64,000 nt of DNA from SAR324 cluster bacterium (GCA_028281495.1 JANQJU010000031.1:62001-126000); one strand, 5' to 3'; positions 46,215 to 55,574 are shown, counted from the stretch's first letter. Program-made: numbers and translations. Notes: generated by a model not told the origin, from the letters alone.

Positions 46215-46529
46215 AGGCTTTTCTCCAAGTAGTATGGACAATAGGAAGATTGGGGGAACAAAAAATCGTTAAAAAGGAACATAAACCCTCTGACATATTG
46301 TCAGGACAATTGTATAAAACCAAATTTCTGAAATTGTTACCAAAAAACTTAGATTTTTCCAAAATTTATTGTTTCTCTTTTGTTTTTATAGTGTTAATTT
46401 TTAACCGTTTGGGAAAATGAAAATGAAGCGCCTTATATTGGCAGGAATATAATTTAGTAGTGAATAAACTACCCTAACAAGCCTCAATAAGTTATTACAA
46501 AACCTCTCTCTCAATGAAGGTGTGTGAGC
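46215..46529. other. A+T-rich promoter region of the surface-protein operon
   Basis: 315 bp without a gene. It must contain the promoter of the five-gene operon on the minus strand and the 3' end of the methyltransferase gene, and includes the palindrome at 46290-46304. Confidence 0.5.
46290..46304. promoter_or_regulatory. Palindrome CTGACA-N3-TGTCAG
   Basis: Perfect 6-bp arms around a 3-bp centre, 76-90 bp before the FISUMP start. On the minus strand CTGACA could serve as a -35 element, with TATGTT 16 bp downstream as a weak -10, so a repressor bound here would cover the promoter. Confidence 0.4.
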
Positions 46530-47348
46530 TTAAAGGGGTTTTTCTCCGAGAACACTCCAACTGTATCCATGCCGATGATGAATTTGTATTCCCTGGAATC
46601 CGGCTTCTTCTAGCAGTTGGATGGCTTCTTCTTTTTTGTAGTATTTGGCATAGGCAGGGTTGAGTTGATCGTAGACAACCAATCGTCTATTTTTTGGAGT
46701 CATCGGCCACAAGACTTTATCGATGTAAGGACGCAATGGCATCCGTTCGAGTTTAGGCAGGTGTTTATACACAAACAGCATGCCGTATATGATCTCAACA
46801 AAAAATTTGAGAACGGCATGGGGGAGTTTTACCGTGATTTTTCGTATAGGTGCGAAGGCGCGTAGATACAATTCATTTCCTTCATACCCATACAGCCAAA
46901 TGAACAAACGTCCCCCTGGTTTCAGTGCATCAAACGCATTTTTTATGACCGGTTTTGGGTCTGGTATATGGTGGATGACCCCGATTGAAAACACATAATC
47001 GAGTTCTGGATCCGACCTCCAATGCTCTCCGCCTTGATTGATTAAAGTCACTTTGTCGGTTTGTTTCATTTTTTCAATATTTTGCTGCAATACCTGAAAC
47101 GCCCCTTCAGCAGGTTCAATGGCTTGAACATGCTTCACCCCGGCACTCAGCAGCATGCTGATGATACGCCCTGTACCGCTTCCGATATCAGCAACATTCA
47201 TGTCCTGTAATTGTTGCGCGTCCAGAAGTGGAGCGATCATGTCTTTGAATAATTCGAGCGAAGCGTACCAGCCTTCATTTTCGGAATAAACGGACCATTG
47301 ACCACTGAAGTCTGAAATAGTTTTGTTTCTGAGTTGCTCTATTTCCAT
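46530..47348 (-). CDS. Class I SAM-dependent methyltransferase
   Basis: 272 residues. Motif I VADIGSGTGRIISMLLSAG and the acidic strand end AIEPAEG form the SAM site; VFSIGVIHHIPDP and LKPGGRLFIWLY are the post-motifs of small-molecule methyltransferases of the ubiE/Methyltransf_11 type. The C-terminal half (about 150-272) is longer than the core and may define the substrate. No substrate can be inferred; it precedes a GT-C-like membrane protein gene on the same strand, so surface glycan or lipid modification is possible. Confidence 0.82.
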   Translation of the reverse strand: MEIEQLRNKTISDFSGQWSVYSENEGWYASLELFKDMIAPLLDAQQLQDMNVADIGSGTGRIISMLLSAGVKHVQAIEPAEGAFQVLQQNIEKMKQTDKVTLINQGGEHWRSDPELDYVFSIGVIHHIPDPKPVIKNAFDALKPGGRLFIWLYGYEGNELYLRAFAPIRKITVKLPHAVLKFFVEIIYGMLFVYKHLPKLERMPLRPYIDKVLWPMTPKNRRLVVYDQLNPAYAKYYKKEEAIQLLEEAGFQGIQIHHRHGYSWSVLGEKPL

Positions 47349-47443
47349 AGGATATTAGGACCAGAAGCTTGTTGTTTTTTCCAGGGAATCCCTATTAGCA
47401 GAACTCATGTTCATAATATACCGAACTCAATCTAACTCTGCAT

Positions 47444-49210
47444 TCAAGAATTATTTTCCGAACGATAGTGCCAGATTTCAAAATGCTGATTCGCCCAAAT
47501 GACGTCATAAAATGGAGTTAAATGCTGGTCAACAATAGGGTTGGGGCGCACTAGGGTGGAGCGCGATCCCCAATACCGATCAGTTGTGTCAATTACCGTC
47601 CGCACAATGAGCCGGGGCAATTGTTGATGTGCCACCATCGTTTTCAGGAGTTCATGTTGCAGAAGATGTGGTAGATGGGTGGACCACGGAGATTCCAAGG
47701 CAGGAGATGTGTCAGTGATATAGTGAATTAAACCAACCCCTTGGTGCACTAACATTTTTTCTCCAGGGTACACCAAGGTGTCGAGCTGGTGAAACAATTC
47801 TGCCAAACTCTGTGCCCGACCGGAGGTTGTGAAAATTCCTGCAAACTTAGGGTGTGGCACCTCTGTTGTCAGCAATAATCGATTGGGAGCATCGCGATAG
47901 GGATTGCTAAAACGAACAAAAAAACCACCAAAGGCTAACAGTATTAATGTGACCATACTCACAAGACGAGCTGATTCCTGGGAAATATGCAGAGTCGGGT
48001 GCCAAGTCCCGACTCTTTCTAACAAGATAGGAAGCTTCCAAAATGCCAGACCGAGCGTGAGGAACAGAGTGTAATGAGCTTGCTGTACCGCGCCATTGGA
48101 CCCCAAGAATCCCAAACTACTGCACAAGACGGCCATACCAAACAAAACCACTTCATCATGTTGTTTGGCAGACTTTTCTTTTGAAAACAATTGAGGCATC
48201 CCATAAGCAATCGCTAATATGGTAGCGCTTCCCCAAGTCAGTAAATGATAACCGGCAGTGTGTACCCATGCTCTCAACCCGAGCAAGATCCCAATTCCTA
48301 CTACGACTATCAGCCCCATACGACGCATTGGGTGTTGGGGCCAGAAAACACGTCCTAACCTTCCTGTTAGAATCAAAATTCCCATACAAGTGCTAGCAAA
48401 AACTAGCGATTTAGTAATACTTCCAAAGGTAATCCATAATAGAGTATTGGGCGAATGGTGGTAGCCAGCGTCTTTGGCTTGTATTAAACTATTGAGGAAG
48501 CTCAGGTACATATCCGTCCAACCTCGCCATGCCAGATATGCCCAACCTAACCCCATCCCAAGCACAAACGTAAAAATGCTAAGCAGCGACAATCCCCAGG
48601 CACGGCGATTGAATTTGCCGGTATAGATCCAACGTAGAATTGGAGGAGCAACGGGCATGATCAGGGTTGCAATCAAAGGCAATTTCGCCATGAGTGCGCC
48701 ACTATGCATGAGTCCTCCGAGCACTGTCCATCCGATGGCTTGTTTCAATGTCGCCTCATGCCGATTGGCCATGATCCAGCAACCGGTTGCAGTAGCGAGG
48801 AATACTGCTGGAACATTATAGTAGTCCAAGACATTCAAGCTTCGATGGAGGAGAGCCGCTGTCACAAGAACAGTTAAGAAAAATGCCTGTTGGGCACGCA
48901 TAAAAACACGCAGGTTCAAAAAACAAATCCATGCCAGGAGGCTGACGGATAGGTTCCAGCCAAATCGTGCTCCAAGCAGGCCCCATGCTTCGGTGAGCTG
49001 TAGCCAATAACCTCCAATCGTCATGGAAAGCCATCCTGCCCAATTGAGATCATAATTATTGACTTGGTTGCCTAGCATAGACCAAGCATTGCTCAAGTGA
49101 ACCCCTTCATCGGTCATGTCCACACCTTGCCAGATCCACAGAGAGCCATAGGCCAACGTCGTGAGCAACACGATGATATTCCATAAATAACTATCGTTGT
49201 GTAATTTCAT
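47444..49210 (-). CDS. Polytopic membrane protein, GT-C glycosyltransferase-like
   Basis: 588 residues with about ten to twelve membrane segments in the first ~420 residues and a soluble C-terminal ~160 residues. The first loop after TM1 carries an acidic motif (WQGVDMTDEGVHL), as in GT-C glycosyltransferases that use polyprenyl-phosphate sugars. AGGAGTTT directly precedes the ATG. Assignment to GT-C rests on topology and the acidic loop only; O-antigen or other sugar transfer at the periplasmic face would be the expected work. Confidence 0.6.
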   Translation of the reverse strand: MKLHNDSYLWNIIVLLTTLAYGSLWIWQGVDMTDEGVHLSNAWSMLGNQVNNYDLNWAGWLSMTIGGYWLQLTEAWGLLGARFGWNLSVSLLAWICFLNLRVFMRAQQAFFLTVLVTAALLHRSLNVLDYYNVPAVFLATATGCWIMANRHEATLKQAIGWTVLGGLMHSGALMAKLPLIATLIMPVAPPILRWIYTGKFNRRAWGLSLLSIFTFVLGMGLGWAYLAWRGWTDMYLSFLNSLIQAKDAGYHHSPNTLLWITFGSITKSLVFASTCMGILILTGRLGRVFWPQHPMRRMGLIVVVGIGILLGLRAWVHTAGYHLLTWGSATILAIAYGMPQLFSKEKSAKQHDEVVLFGMAVLCSSLGFLGSNGAVQQAHYTLFLTLGLAFWKLPILLERVGTWHPTLHISQESARLVSMVTLILLAFGGFFVRFSNPYRDAPNRLLLTTEVPHPKFAGIFTTSGRAQSLAELFHQLDTLVYPGEKMLVHQGVGLIHYITDTSPALESPWSTHLPHLLQHELLKTMVAHQQLPRLIVRTVIDTTDRYWGSRSTLVRPNPIVDQHLTPFYDVIWANQHFEIWHYRSENNS

Positions 49211-49706
49211 AAACTCCTATGATGTTCTATTTGGATCTGGAAGACATCTACGATTCTATAGTATCTAGTCAAAAGGAACGAACCGAAAAGATTCATATCT
49301 TATAGAGAGATCACACCCCTCACAGAAGGGGTTTCACGATCAACAACGCATCACGGCCAATGAAATATCATTAGATCTTTTTGATATGAGCATCTTGTAG
49401 GCTGGAGGTGTTTTAGGAATGTGTAGTGTACAACAGGAAAGAATATGAAGCTGTCTGAGATCATCTTCTGTAGTATGATAAAACCTTATTTTTCTTAAAT
49501 TTACATCTTTAATAGATCATGTGAGTATCTGTATCGCAACTACTCCAAAGAAACAACTTGTTTTGATTCATAAACATTGATAGCAAATTAAGCTTTTGTG
49601 TTTGTCTTGATTTTCAATGCCTGTGGTTTCCCACCGCCATTTGTTCATAGCTCCCATTAAAAACTCCCCCCGGATCCTCTCGCTTCCCAACGATTAGGAA
49701 AGTTTC
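49211..49706. other. 496-bp A+T-rich intergenic region
   Basis: Divergent genes flank it, so both promoters lie here. A short hairpin ACCCCT-N6-AGGGGT lies near 49315-49332. No gene, tRNA or known RNA element is recognised. Confidence 0.5.
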
Positions 49707-50459
49707 ATGCAACAATATCAATATGATTTTTTGAGTGAACGCAGTGCCACCAATTGGTGGTATCAAGCCCGAAAACAAATCATTGATGTCGTGATGTCCA
49801 AATTCCTTCCCTTCCAGCGTACGCAATCGGAGCAATGCCGCCCTCAAGACTATTCGCTGATTGAAATTGGTTGTGGTTCGGGAGAGAATTTAGACTTTTT
49901 GAAAAAACATGGCAAAGTCAGCGGAGCTGAGATGGATGAAGCCATGCTCCAACAAACCCGAAGACGCTATCCCAACATTCGCATTCTGCAACATTACGTC
50001 CCCCAAAAGCTTGATCAGCAATTTGACACCATTTGCATGTTTGATGTGTTGGAACATATCGAAGACGATAAAAACGCTGTGGACTGGCTCCATGATCACT
50101 TAACGGCAAAAGGTCGATTGGTCATCACCGTACCCGCCTTTATGTTTCTATGGGGCCAACTGGATCGAGATTCTATGCATTATCGTCGTTATACCTTAGG
50201 GCAAATCAAGCGTTTGTTTGAAGGCCAGTTTCGTGTGGTCTATGCCTCCTACTTCAATTTCCTACTGTTCCCCCCCATTCTGGCCGTGCGCATCTTTGAG
50301 CGGCTGACAGGACGTCCTGGCGATTCGGGTCGAAGCATGAGTACCCAGGGTTTGACCAATCAAATCCTCTATCGCATTTTCGTGCTCGAAAAGTTCTTGC
50401 TTCCCATCCTGCGCTTTCCTTTGGGCGTTTCCATTATTGCGGTTTTAGAAAAACGTTAG
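49707..50459 (+). CDS. Class I SAM-dependent methyltransferase
   Basis: 250 residues. SAM motif I LIEIGCGSGENLDFL, then GAEMDE, and ICMFDVLEHIEDD (post-motif with His) are those of the Methyltransf_11/23 group. The C-terminal part has two hydrophobic stretches (FNFLLFPPILAVRIF and LPILRFPLGVSIIAVLE), suggesting membrane association, as in methyltransferases placed with glycosyltransferases. AGGAAAGTTTC precedes the ATG. Confidence 0.82.
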   Translation: MQQYQYDFLSERSATNWWYQARKQIIDVVMSKFLPFQRTQSEQCRPQDYSLIEIGCGSGENLDFLKKHGKVSGAEMDEAMLQQTRRRYPNIRILQHYVPQKLDQQFDTICMFDVLEHIEDDKNAVDWLHDHLTAKGRLVITVPAFMFLWGQLDRDSMHYRRYTLGQIKRLFEGQFRVVYASYFNFLLFPPILAVRIFERLTGRPGDSGRSMSTQGLTNQILYRIFVLEKFLLPILRFPLGVSIIAVLEKR

Positions 50460-50524
50460 TTTTTTTGAAAAACCAGCCCCTGATGCTTCACTTCTCTCAT
50501 GGTTCACTGCATCTAGATTACAAC

Positions 50525-51214
50525 TCATCCCGACCAAGCTTCATATTCATATTTTTGTTCAGCAATGAAATCGAGTAGTTCCGAAGTGGGTTCGAACCAT
50601 TCGCCATGTGCCCGTGTTTCAGTGAATATGGAGTGAAAACCCCGCTCTTCGAGCATGGACGCGTCGACGGCAAACAGGACATTTAGCGGCTGGGGGGAAT
50701 CGGTGCGCATTTTGGCTAGACGCTTCTTGAGATGAGTGGTGTAACCGATTTTAATAGGACCGCCTTCGTGGCTTTGGACGAAATACACACAAGGTCGATT
50801 TTGAAACTTTTCTTCGTAGCTCAAACTGGTCGCCACGGTTTCATCCAATTGGGGAAGAATTGCATCGAGAATGGTCACCATATGCTCAGGAAAGGCCTTA
50901 CGTTTCCAGATCTGGATTTGATGCTCTTTCACTCCTAAAGTTTGGGACAATGCCGCATCCGATTCACAATTCATCATACGCTTCAGTCGTTCGATCAATT
51001 CGACCGTCGTGGAATCGGATTTGCCAAGAAACAGTTGCATCAAGGCCTTGATGGGAGCAGGGAGGCCTTCGCGTCGCCATCGAGTGAGGGAAGAGGATGG
51101 CACGTCCAGATGGTCGGCCAACTCAGCATCCGTGGCACATTCCAGCTTGAGTTTGAGCGAGCGAAGCAAGTCAACGGCCTCTGGGTTCTGTTTGTGTTTT
51201 GGGGGGCGGGGCAT
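50525..51214 (-). CDS. Double helix-turn-helix plus GIY-YIG (T5orf172-type) protein
   Basis: 229 residues. Two repressor-like HTH units (DAELADHLDVPSSSLTRWRREG near 28-50 and DAALSQTLGVKEHQIQIWKR near 87-107) are followed by a GIY-YIG-type domain: VYFVQSHEGGPIKIGYTTHL, KKRLAKMRTDSPQP, EERGFHSIF, HGEWFEP. In the T5orf172 branch these residues line up with the nuclease Tyr, Arg and Glu. It may be a sequence-guided nuclease or a regulator that uses an inactive nuclease fold. Its neighbours give no clue. Confidence 0.75.
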   Translation of the reverse strand: MPRPPKHKQNPEAVDLLRSLKLKLECATDAELADHLDVPSSSLTRWRREGLPAPIKALMQLFLGKSDSTTVELIERLKRMMNCESDAALSQTLGVKEHQIQIWKRKAFPEHMVTILDAILPQLDETVATSLSYEEKFQNRPCVYFVQSHEGGPIKIGYTTHLKKRLAKMRTDSPQPLNVLFAVDASMLEERGFHSIFTETRAHGEWFEPTSELLDFIAEQKYEYEAWSG

Positions 51215-51270
51215 AGAAAAATTTCACAGGGAGCGGAATTCGCGGAATTCAAGGACTCGGAAAGTCCTGT

Positions 51271-51933
51271 TTACTTTTTTCGAAGCAACGTCAAGCCGTC
51301 GCCAATGGGAATCAAACTCAGGTGGACACGATCATCTTGATACACCTGCTGATTGAAGGCTCGGATGGCCACCGTATCTTCATCTTGCTTATCGTGTTCG
51401 ATGACCGAACCACCCCACAATACATTATCGACCGCAATCACTCCGCCAGGACGCAGCAGTTGTAAAATCCGCTCGTAATAATGAGAGTAATTGGTTTTGT
51501 CTGCATCAATGAAAGCAAAATCATAGGTTCCTTCTTGTCCGGCTTGGAGGAGTTGATCGAGCGTGTCTAAGGCGGGGCCTAATCGCAAATCGATTTTATG
51601 AGCCACTCCAGCTTCTTGCCAGTAACGCTTTCCTATTGAAGTCCATTCTTCACTGACATCGCATGCCACGACGTGGCCCTCGTCCGGTAAGGCCAATGCC
51701 ACGCTCAAGGAACTGTATCCCGTGAAAACACCGACTTCCAGAGTCCGGACCGCTCCAATGAGCTGAACCAGGAGTCCCATAAATTGTCCTTGTTCGGGAG
51801 AAATTTGCATCCCTCCTACAGGAAGTTCACGAGTTGCTTCCCGAAGTTGTTGCTGAACTTCCGATTCCCTCAATGAAACCGAGAGAATGTAATCATAAAG
51901 CTCGTCAGAAATATTTAAGGTTTTGCGAGACAT
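51271..51933 (-). CDS. O-methyltransferase (caffeoyl-CoA/catechol type)
   Basis: 220 residues, the normal size for the family. SAM site TLEVGVFTGYSSLSVALALP and ACDVSEEW, metal site FAFIDADKTNYSHYYE (Asp and Lys) and VDNVLWGG are characteristic of divalent-metal-dependent O-methyltransferases (class I, PF01596-like). AAGAGGAATTT precedes the start. Substrate unknown; bacterial members are promiscuous towards catechols. Confidence 0.9.
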   Translation of the reverse strand: MSRKTLNISDELYDYILSVSLRESEVQQQLREATRELPVGGMQISPEQGQFMGLLVQLIGAVRTLEVGVFTGYSSLSVALALPDEGHVVACDVSEEWTSIGKRYWQEAGVAHKIDLRLGPALDTLDQLLQAGQEGTYDFAFIDADKTNYSHYYERILQLLRPGGVIAVDNVLWGGSVIEHDKQDEDTVAIRAFNQQVYQDDRVHLSLIPIGDGLTLLRKK

Positions 51934-52137
51934 ATAAATTCCTCTTTTGAAAACTAAACCGTGTGTGTTGAACCTTCTGTACCGCCGACAGTGTGTAGAA
52001 AGAGCAGTTTATGGAGATGATTTTGTGCCATGGACAGCGTGCATCACAGAATGGCTCATGAAGTCGACCCCCCAGTCAAACTGGATAAAGAGTTCAAGTG
52101 CATTTTTCATAGAAAAAATATGTTTTCCCTCGGAACT

Positions 52138-52770
52138 TTAGGATTTCGACCGGGCCACAATATGGAATTTGCCTAAGAACTGATCCTTCACTTTAATGGT
52201 TCCCAAAAACAGACTGATGGGCCTGATATCGAATGCCGATTGCCACAACTCCACTTGGCCAATGGCAGTCAATGTATCGCCTTCTAGGGTCACTTCCACG
52301 GGCAGGGTGAATTCTTGAGAAACTCCATGAATGGTGAACAACGCTTTGAGTTCTAGATTGGGGAGAGTCCCCGAAACCTGTACAGATCGGACGGCTGCCT
52401 CTGGAAATTGTTCGGCATCAATCACGCTATAACTCAGCATGGTTTTCCGGATATCGTTGATATCCGATTCGGACAATTCTGATTCAAACCCCACCCCTTC
52501 CTGCTTTCGATGTTCTGGCCGATCCACAATGAGAGTTTCCACAGGAACCTTCAGCTCAAAGGTGGATTGAGTCACCTCTTTCGAGAGTTGGATTTGTCCC
52601 GTCACTTGTTCACCCACGATCACATGATTGTGGGCAAATCCAGACAAAGTACCCTCTTTGTAAAGCAAAATGCGAATTTCGCTGTCGTTTGAATCTATTT
52701 GGAATGTTTGTGCCATGACCTCACTGAAACATAAGAGGAATCCAAAACAGAGAAAAATAAACGGTTTCAT
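52138..52770 (-). CDS. YceI-like periplasmic lipid-binding-fold protein
   Basis: 210 residues. A signal peptide (IFLCFGFLLCFSEVMA) precedes a YceI-type barrel: TFQIDSNDSEIRILLYKEG, AHNHVIVG, STFELKVPVETLIVD, FTIHGVSQEFTLPVEV. YceI proteins bind isoprenoid-like lipids. The GFAHNH motif (rather than FxxxH typical of the main family) places it in a divergent branch with 'HNH' before the first turn. AAAGGTAAGC precedes the ATG. Confidence 0.75.
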   Translation of the reverse strand: MKPFIFLCFGFLLCFSEVMAQTFQIDSNDSEIRILLYKEGTLSGFAHNHVIVGEQVTGQIQLSKEVTQSTFELKVPVETLIVDRPEHRKQEGVGFESELSESDINDIRKTMLSYSVIDAEQFPEAAVRSVQVSGTLPNLELKALFTIHGVSQEFTLPVEVTLEGDTLTAIGQVELWQSAFDIRPISLFLGTIKVKDQFLGKFHIVARSKS

Positions 52771-52925
52771 AAGCTTACCTTTCTAGAAGAAACAATAAAG
52801 TGAATGAATAGATAGCAGGTATTCGGAAGATTTTCACCTAAGTGCTCAAGTTTTCTAACCAGCTGTCGATAAGGAAAGAGACGGGAATGTGAGAGCATTT
52901 ACAAACCTCAACCAACAGGAGCCCA

Positions 52926-53087
52926 ATGCAAATCAACAACATGGACGATCTCAAATCACTAGCGGGCACGCTAGGACTGGCTGTATTGCCCGGTTTTCAC
53001 AACTGGGTTCACGACCAAATGAAACGAGGCCAATCTTGGGACGATTTAGCCAACACCATCAGAACTGTTGCCCAGCAGATGCAATAA
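52926..53087 (+). CDS. Small protein, 53 residues
   Basis: Starts MQINNMDDLKSL and ends IRTVAQQMQ. AACAGGAGCCCA lies at the ideal distance before the ATG. The centre (GTLGLAVLPGFHNWV) is mildly hydrophobic, the rest amphipathic helical with an SWDDLANTIRT segment. Not recognised; it may be a regulatory or structural microprotein. Confidence 0.6.
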   Translation: MQINNMDDLKSLAGTLGLAVLPGFHNWVHDQMKRGQSWDDLANTIRTVAQQMQ

Positions 53088-53125
53088 CGCATCTGGAATC
53101 ATTCACCTTCACTATAAAGGTCATC

Positions 53126-53245
53126 ATGAAACATCCATCACGATTAGCCTCTTCCGGCGTTATTCGGCAGCGTCGTTTGCACCGACTGTCCCCAGAAGAA
53201 ATCTTGATTCGTAAGGAAATGATGCTTCGTTCAACGGAAGCATAA
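53126..53245 (+). CDS. Small basic protein, 39 residues
   Basis: Begins MKHPSRLASSGVIRQRRLHR, followed by LSPEEILIRKEMMLRS; 38 bp after the previous small gene, with TAAAGGTCATC before the ATG. Strongly basic N-terminus, so it may bind nucleic acid or be an inert ORF. Confidence rests on the ribosome-binding site and position only. Confidence 0.45.
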   Translation: MKHPSRLASSGVIRQRRLHRLSPEEILIRKEMMLRSTEA

Positions 53246-53463
53246 TCGAATCCAAACAGAACTCACACTTAGTGGTGAAAATCCCTGTTTTGTCTATGGG
53301 AATAATAACCAAGTGCAAACAGGATCCTTACGAAGATTCTCTATTATTTATATTGGGTGAAAAAACATTGCTTCCGTGAACCAAGGGATTCTTCGAATTG
53401 TCTAATACAATGAAGGCGGACGAAGCATCCCAATACTTTTCCTGACTCAATCCAGGAGGAATA

Positions 53464-53640
53464 ATGGCGAACAAAGCTCGCATTAAACGAGTTCAGTCCG
53501 ACCCTGGTGTGGATTTGCTAGTTGCTTTACAAAAGTTAACTCAGCAAAATATTCCGAACAGTCTTCGACGGGCTGCTGAACGGCAGATCACTCGGATTCA
53601 GTTGGGAGTATTTGACGGATACTCCAACAGCGGGTTGTAG
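53464..53640 (+). CDS. Small basic protein, 58 residues
   Basis: Begins MANKARIKRVQSDPG, then LLVALQKLTQQNIPNS and a basic RRAAERQITRI helix. CCAGGAGGAATA is an excellent ribosome-binding site. Composition fits a small nucleic-acid-binding or ribosome-associated protein; not recognised. It precedes the secreted-protein gene at 53694 by 53 bp. Confidence 0.6.
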   Translation: MANKARIKRVQSDPGVDLLVALQKLTQQNIPNSLRRAAERQITRIQLGVFDGYSNSGL

Positions 53641-53693
53641 GGACACACTCGAAACAAGAAGGATTCACCCATTTCTCTCTCCTTTGAGGGTTT

Positions 53694-54569
53694 ATGAGGA
53701 GCATAACCCTTTTCGTGCTTTTAAAAAGCCTCATACGCTCCAATTTTCTATTGGCGGTTTTGGTATGGAGCTTTGGAATGTTCCCTGTTGCGCTCACACA
53801 GAATTATGCGCAGACCTATTCCGCAACTTTTCCTCGTCTTCAAACATTCTCCCAGGTTTCTTCTCAACCCCAGACACGTTCTCATAACTCGATTCGTCCT
53901 CAAGTACCTTCCCAGAATTCTTCGCATTCTCAGACGTATTCCCACATTCCAATCAAGATCCCTGTGAAGTTGATTGTGGGGGGGCATGAAAATTTGACTC
54001 CACAAATCACCAGTTTTTTTGGCCGCGAATTGCGTGCTCTGCGAGATATCCGATTGACCGAAGACCATCCGGAACTCCAAATCAAAGTCGATGGCATGGA
54101 AACACAAAGCCAAACGGGCGAGGTTCGATTTGTCATTTCCATCATTATTTTGAAAGGCGATGGAACTTTTGTGGCCAATGATTTGGGGTTTGGTCAAAGC
54201 ATGCAGGAATTGAAAGAAATCGCCATTAATATTGTAGCTCAAGTGGATGCCCACTATCTGAAACTGCTTCGAGAACCTCAAATGGTACATACAGAAAAGA
54301 GGGTTCCCCCGCCTGCTCCTCCACCCGCACCATCCACTACTCATGCAGGAGCACTCCGGTGGGTCTTAGAGAAACTCGAAGATGGTCGATTCATCCACCT
54401 TGATGATCAAACGTTATGGGAAATTTCACCCTATGATCGTTCCAACAGTAGCTTGTGGTTGCCTTCTGAAGAAATCTTCATTATCGCTACAGATGAAGAA
54501 GATTACCCCTACAAATTGATCAACAAGACCACCGAAGATACAGCCAATGCCCGTTTGGTTGTAGAATGA
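53694..54569 (+). CDS. Secreted or membrane-anchored hypothetical protein
   Basis: 291 residues. A hydrophobic N-terminus (about 15-34) is followed by a Ser/Gln/Pro-rich spacer, a ~110-residue folded domain (PVKLIVGGHENLTPQITSFF to AQVDAHYLKLL), a PPPAPPPAP linker and a C-terminal ~70-residue acidic domain (GALRWVLEKLEDGRFIHL). No family recognised. GAGGG precedes the ATG; the next gene starts 12 bp after its stop, so the two are co-transcribed. Confidence 0.65.
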   Translation: MRSITLFVLLKSLIRSNFLLAVLVWSFGMFPVALTQNYAQTYSATFPRLQTFSQVSSQPQTRSHNSIRPQVPSQNSSHSQTYSHIPIKIPVKLIVGGHENLTPQITSFFGRELRALRDIRLTEDHPELQIKVDGMETQSQTGEVRFVISIIILKGDGTFVANDLGFGQSMQELKEIAINIVAQVDAHYLKLLREPQMVHTEKRVPPPAPPPAPSTTHAGALRWVLEKLEDGRFIHLDDQTLWEISPYDRSNSSLWLPSEEIFIIATDEEDYPYKLINKTTEDTANARLVVE

Positions 54570-54581
54570 ACGACACGGACC

Positions 54582-55574
54582 ATGCCATTGCCTTCACCCC
54601 TTCAACAGGCGATTGAACACGAAACCAATCCGATGGATTGGCAAATGCTCAAGCAAGCCATCATTGAGCTTTCCGAACGCTATCGAAAGTCTCCAACAAC
54701 TCCACCGAAACAACCTCATATCCGTTCGGAAGCCCATCGCATTGCTTATCTTCTCAGTCGCTTTCCAGGAACGTTTGAAGCGTTAACAACAGTGTTGAGA
54801 GAACTCGGCCTTTCCATTGGAAGCACAGAAAACTCTGAAAGCGTGACAATCCACAGTGTCCTCGATCTTGGGGCTGGTCCGGGAACCGCATTATGGGCGG
54901 CTTCGACCCTATGGGATAGCTTGCAAGAGGCGACGTTGATCGAACGAGATCCTGATTTGATTCAGTTGGGACAACGACTTATGGCCAAAAGTGGGATCCC
55001 CATTTTACAACAAGCACGATGGTCTCAGCAGAATATCCTCACAAGCAATCGTTGGGATGTTCATGATGTGGTGGTGATTTCTTACATGCTGAATGAATTG
55101 GAATCTAAGCAACAACAGCATGTATTGCACTCAGCGTGGAAGGCTACCCAGCAATTTCTGGTAGTGGTGGAGCCAGGAACCATGGCAGGTTTCCAAAACA
55201 TTTTGGCCGCCCGATCCCTGCTTATAAAAGCCGATGCTCAGATCTTGGGTCCTTGTCCACATCAGGGTTTGTGCCCCATGGAAGGGAAAGACTGGTGCCA
55301 TTTTTCTGTACGGGTGCCTCGGTCAGCTCTATTGCGCCGAGCAAGATCAGGAACGTTGGCGCATGATGATGAAAAATTCGCTTATCTGATTGCCGCCCGT
55401 CACCCCGGAAACCCCTGCCTTGCGAGGGTCGTGCGTCATCCTTTCCACCGCAAAGGACATATTCAATTGCAACTCTGCACGGAAAACGGACTAACACAGC
55501 AAATCGTGACTCGAAAAAACAAAGAAGTGTTTCGTCGAGCACGTCACCTACAGTGGGGGGCACGTTGGGATTAA
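54582..55574 (+). CDS. Rsm22/METTL17-like ribosome-associated methyltransferase homologue
   Basis: 330 residues. SAM motif VLDLGAGPGTALWAAS, and the later cysteine cluster CPHQGLCPMEGKDWCHFSVR (with another Cys in GNPCLARV) are hallmarks of the Rsm22 family, whose mitochondrial members bind an Fe-S cluster and help small-subunit assembly. Bacterial members are thought to act on the ribosome too. It overlaps the convergent TerB-like gene by 4 bp. Confidence 0.82.
   Translation: MPLPSPLQQAIEHETNPMDWQMLKQAIIELSERYRKSPTTPPKQPHIRSEAHRIAYLLSRFPGTFEALTTVLRELGLSIGSTENSESVTIHSVLDLGAGPGTALWAASTLWDSLQEATLIERDPDLIQLGQRLMAKSGIPILQQARWSQQNILTSNRWDVHDVVVISYMLNELESKQQQHVLHSAWKATQQFLVVVEPGTMAGFQNILAARSLLIKADAQILGPCPHQGLCPMEGKDWCHFSVRVPRSALLRRARSGTLAHDDEKFAYLIAARHPGNPCLARVVRHPFHRKGHIQLQLCTENGLTQQIVTRKNKEVFRRARHLQWGARWD

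Noticed and set aside
49315..49332. Short hairpin ACCCCT-N6-AGGGGT as a terminator
   Set aside because: It lies between divergent genes, where no transcript should end, and lacks a T-run.
52889..53245. 118-residue frame ending in the 39-residue small protein
   Set aside because: Its first 79 residues overlap the 53-residue gene in another frame and look random; the good ribosome-binding site belongs to the internal ATG at 53126.
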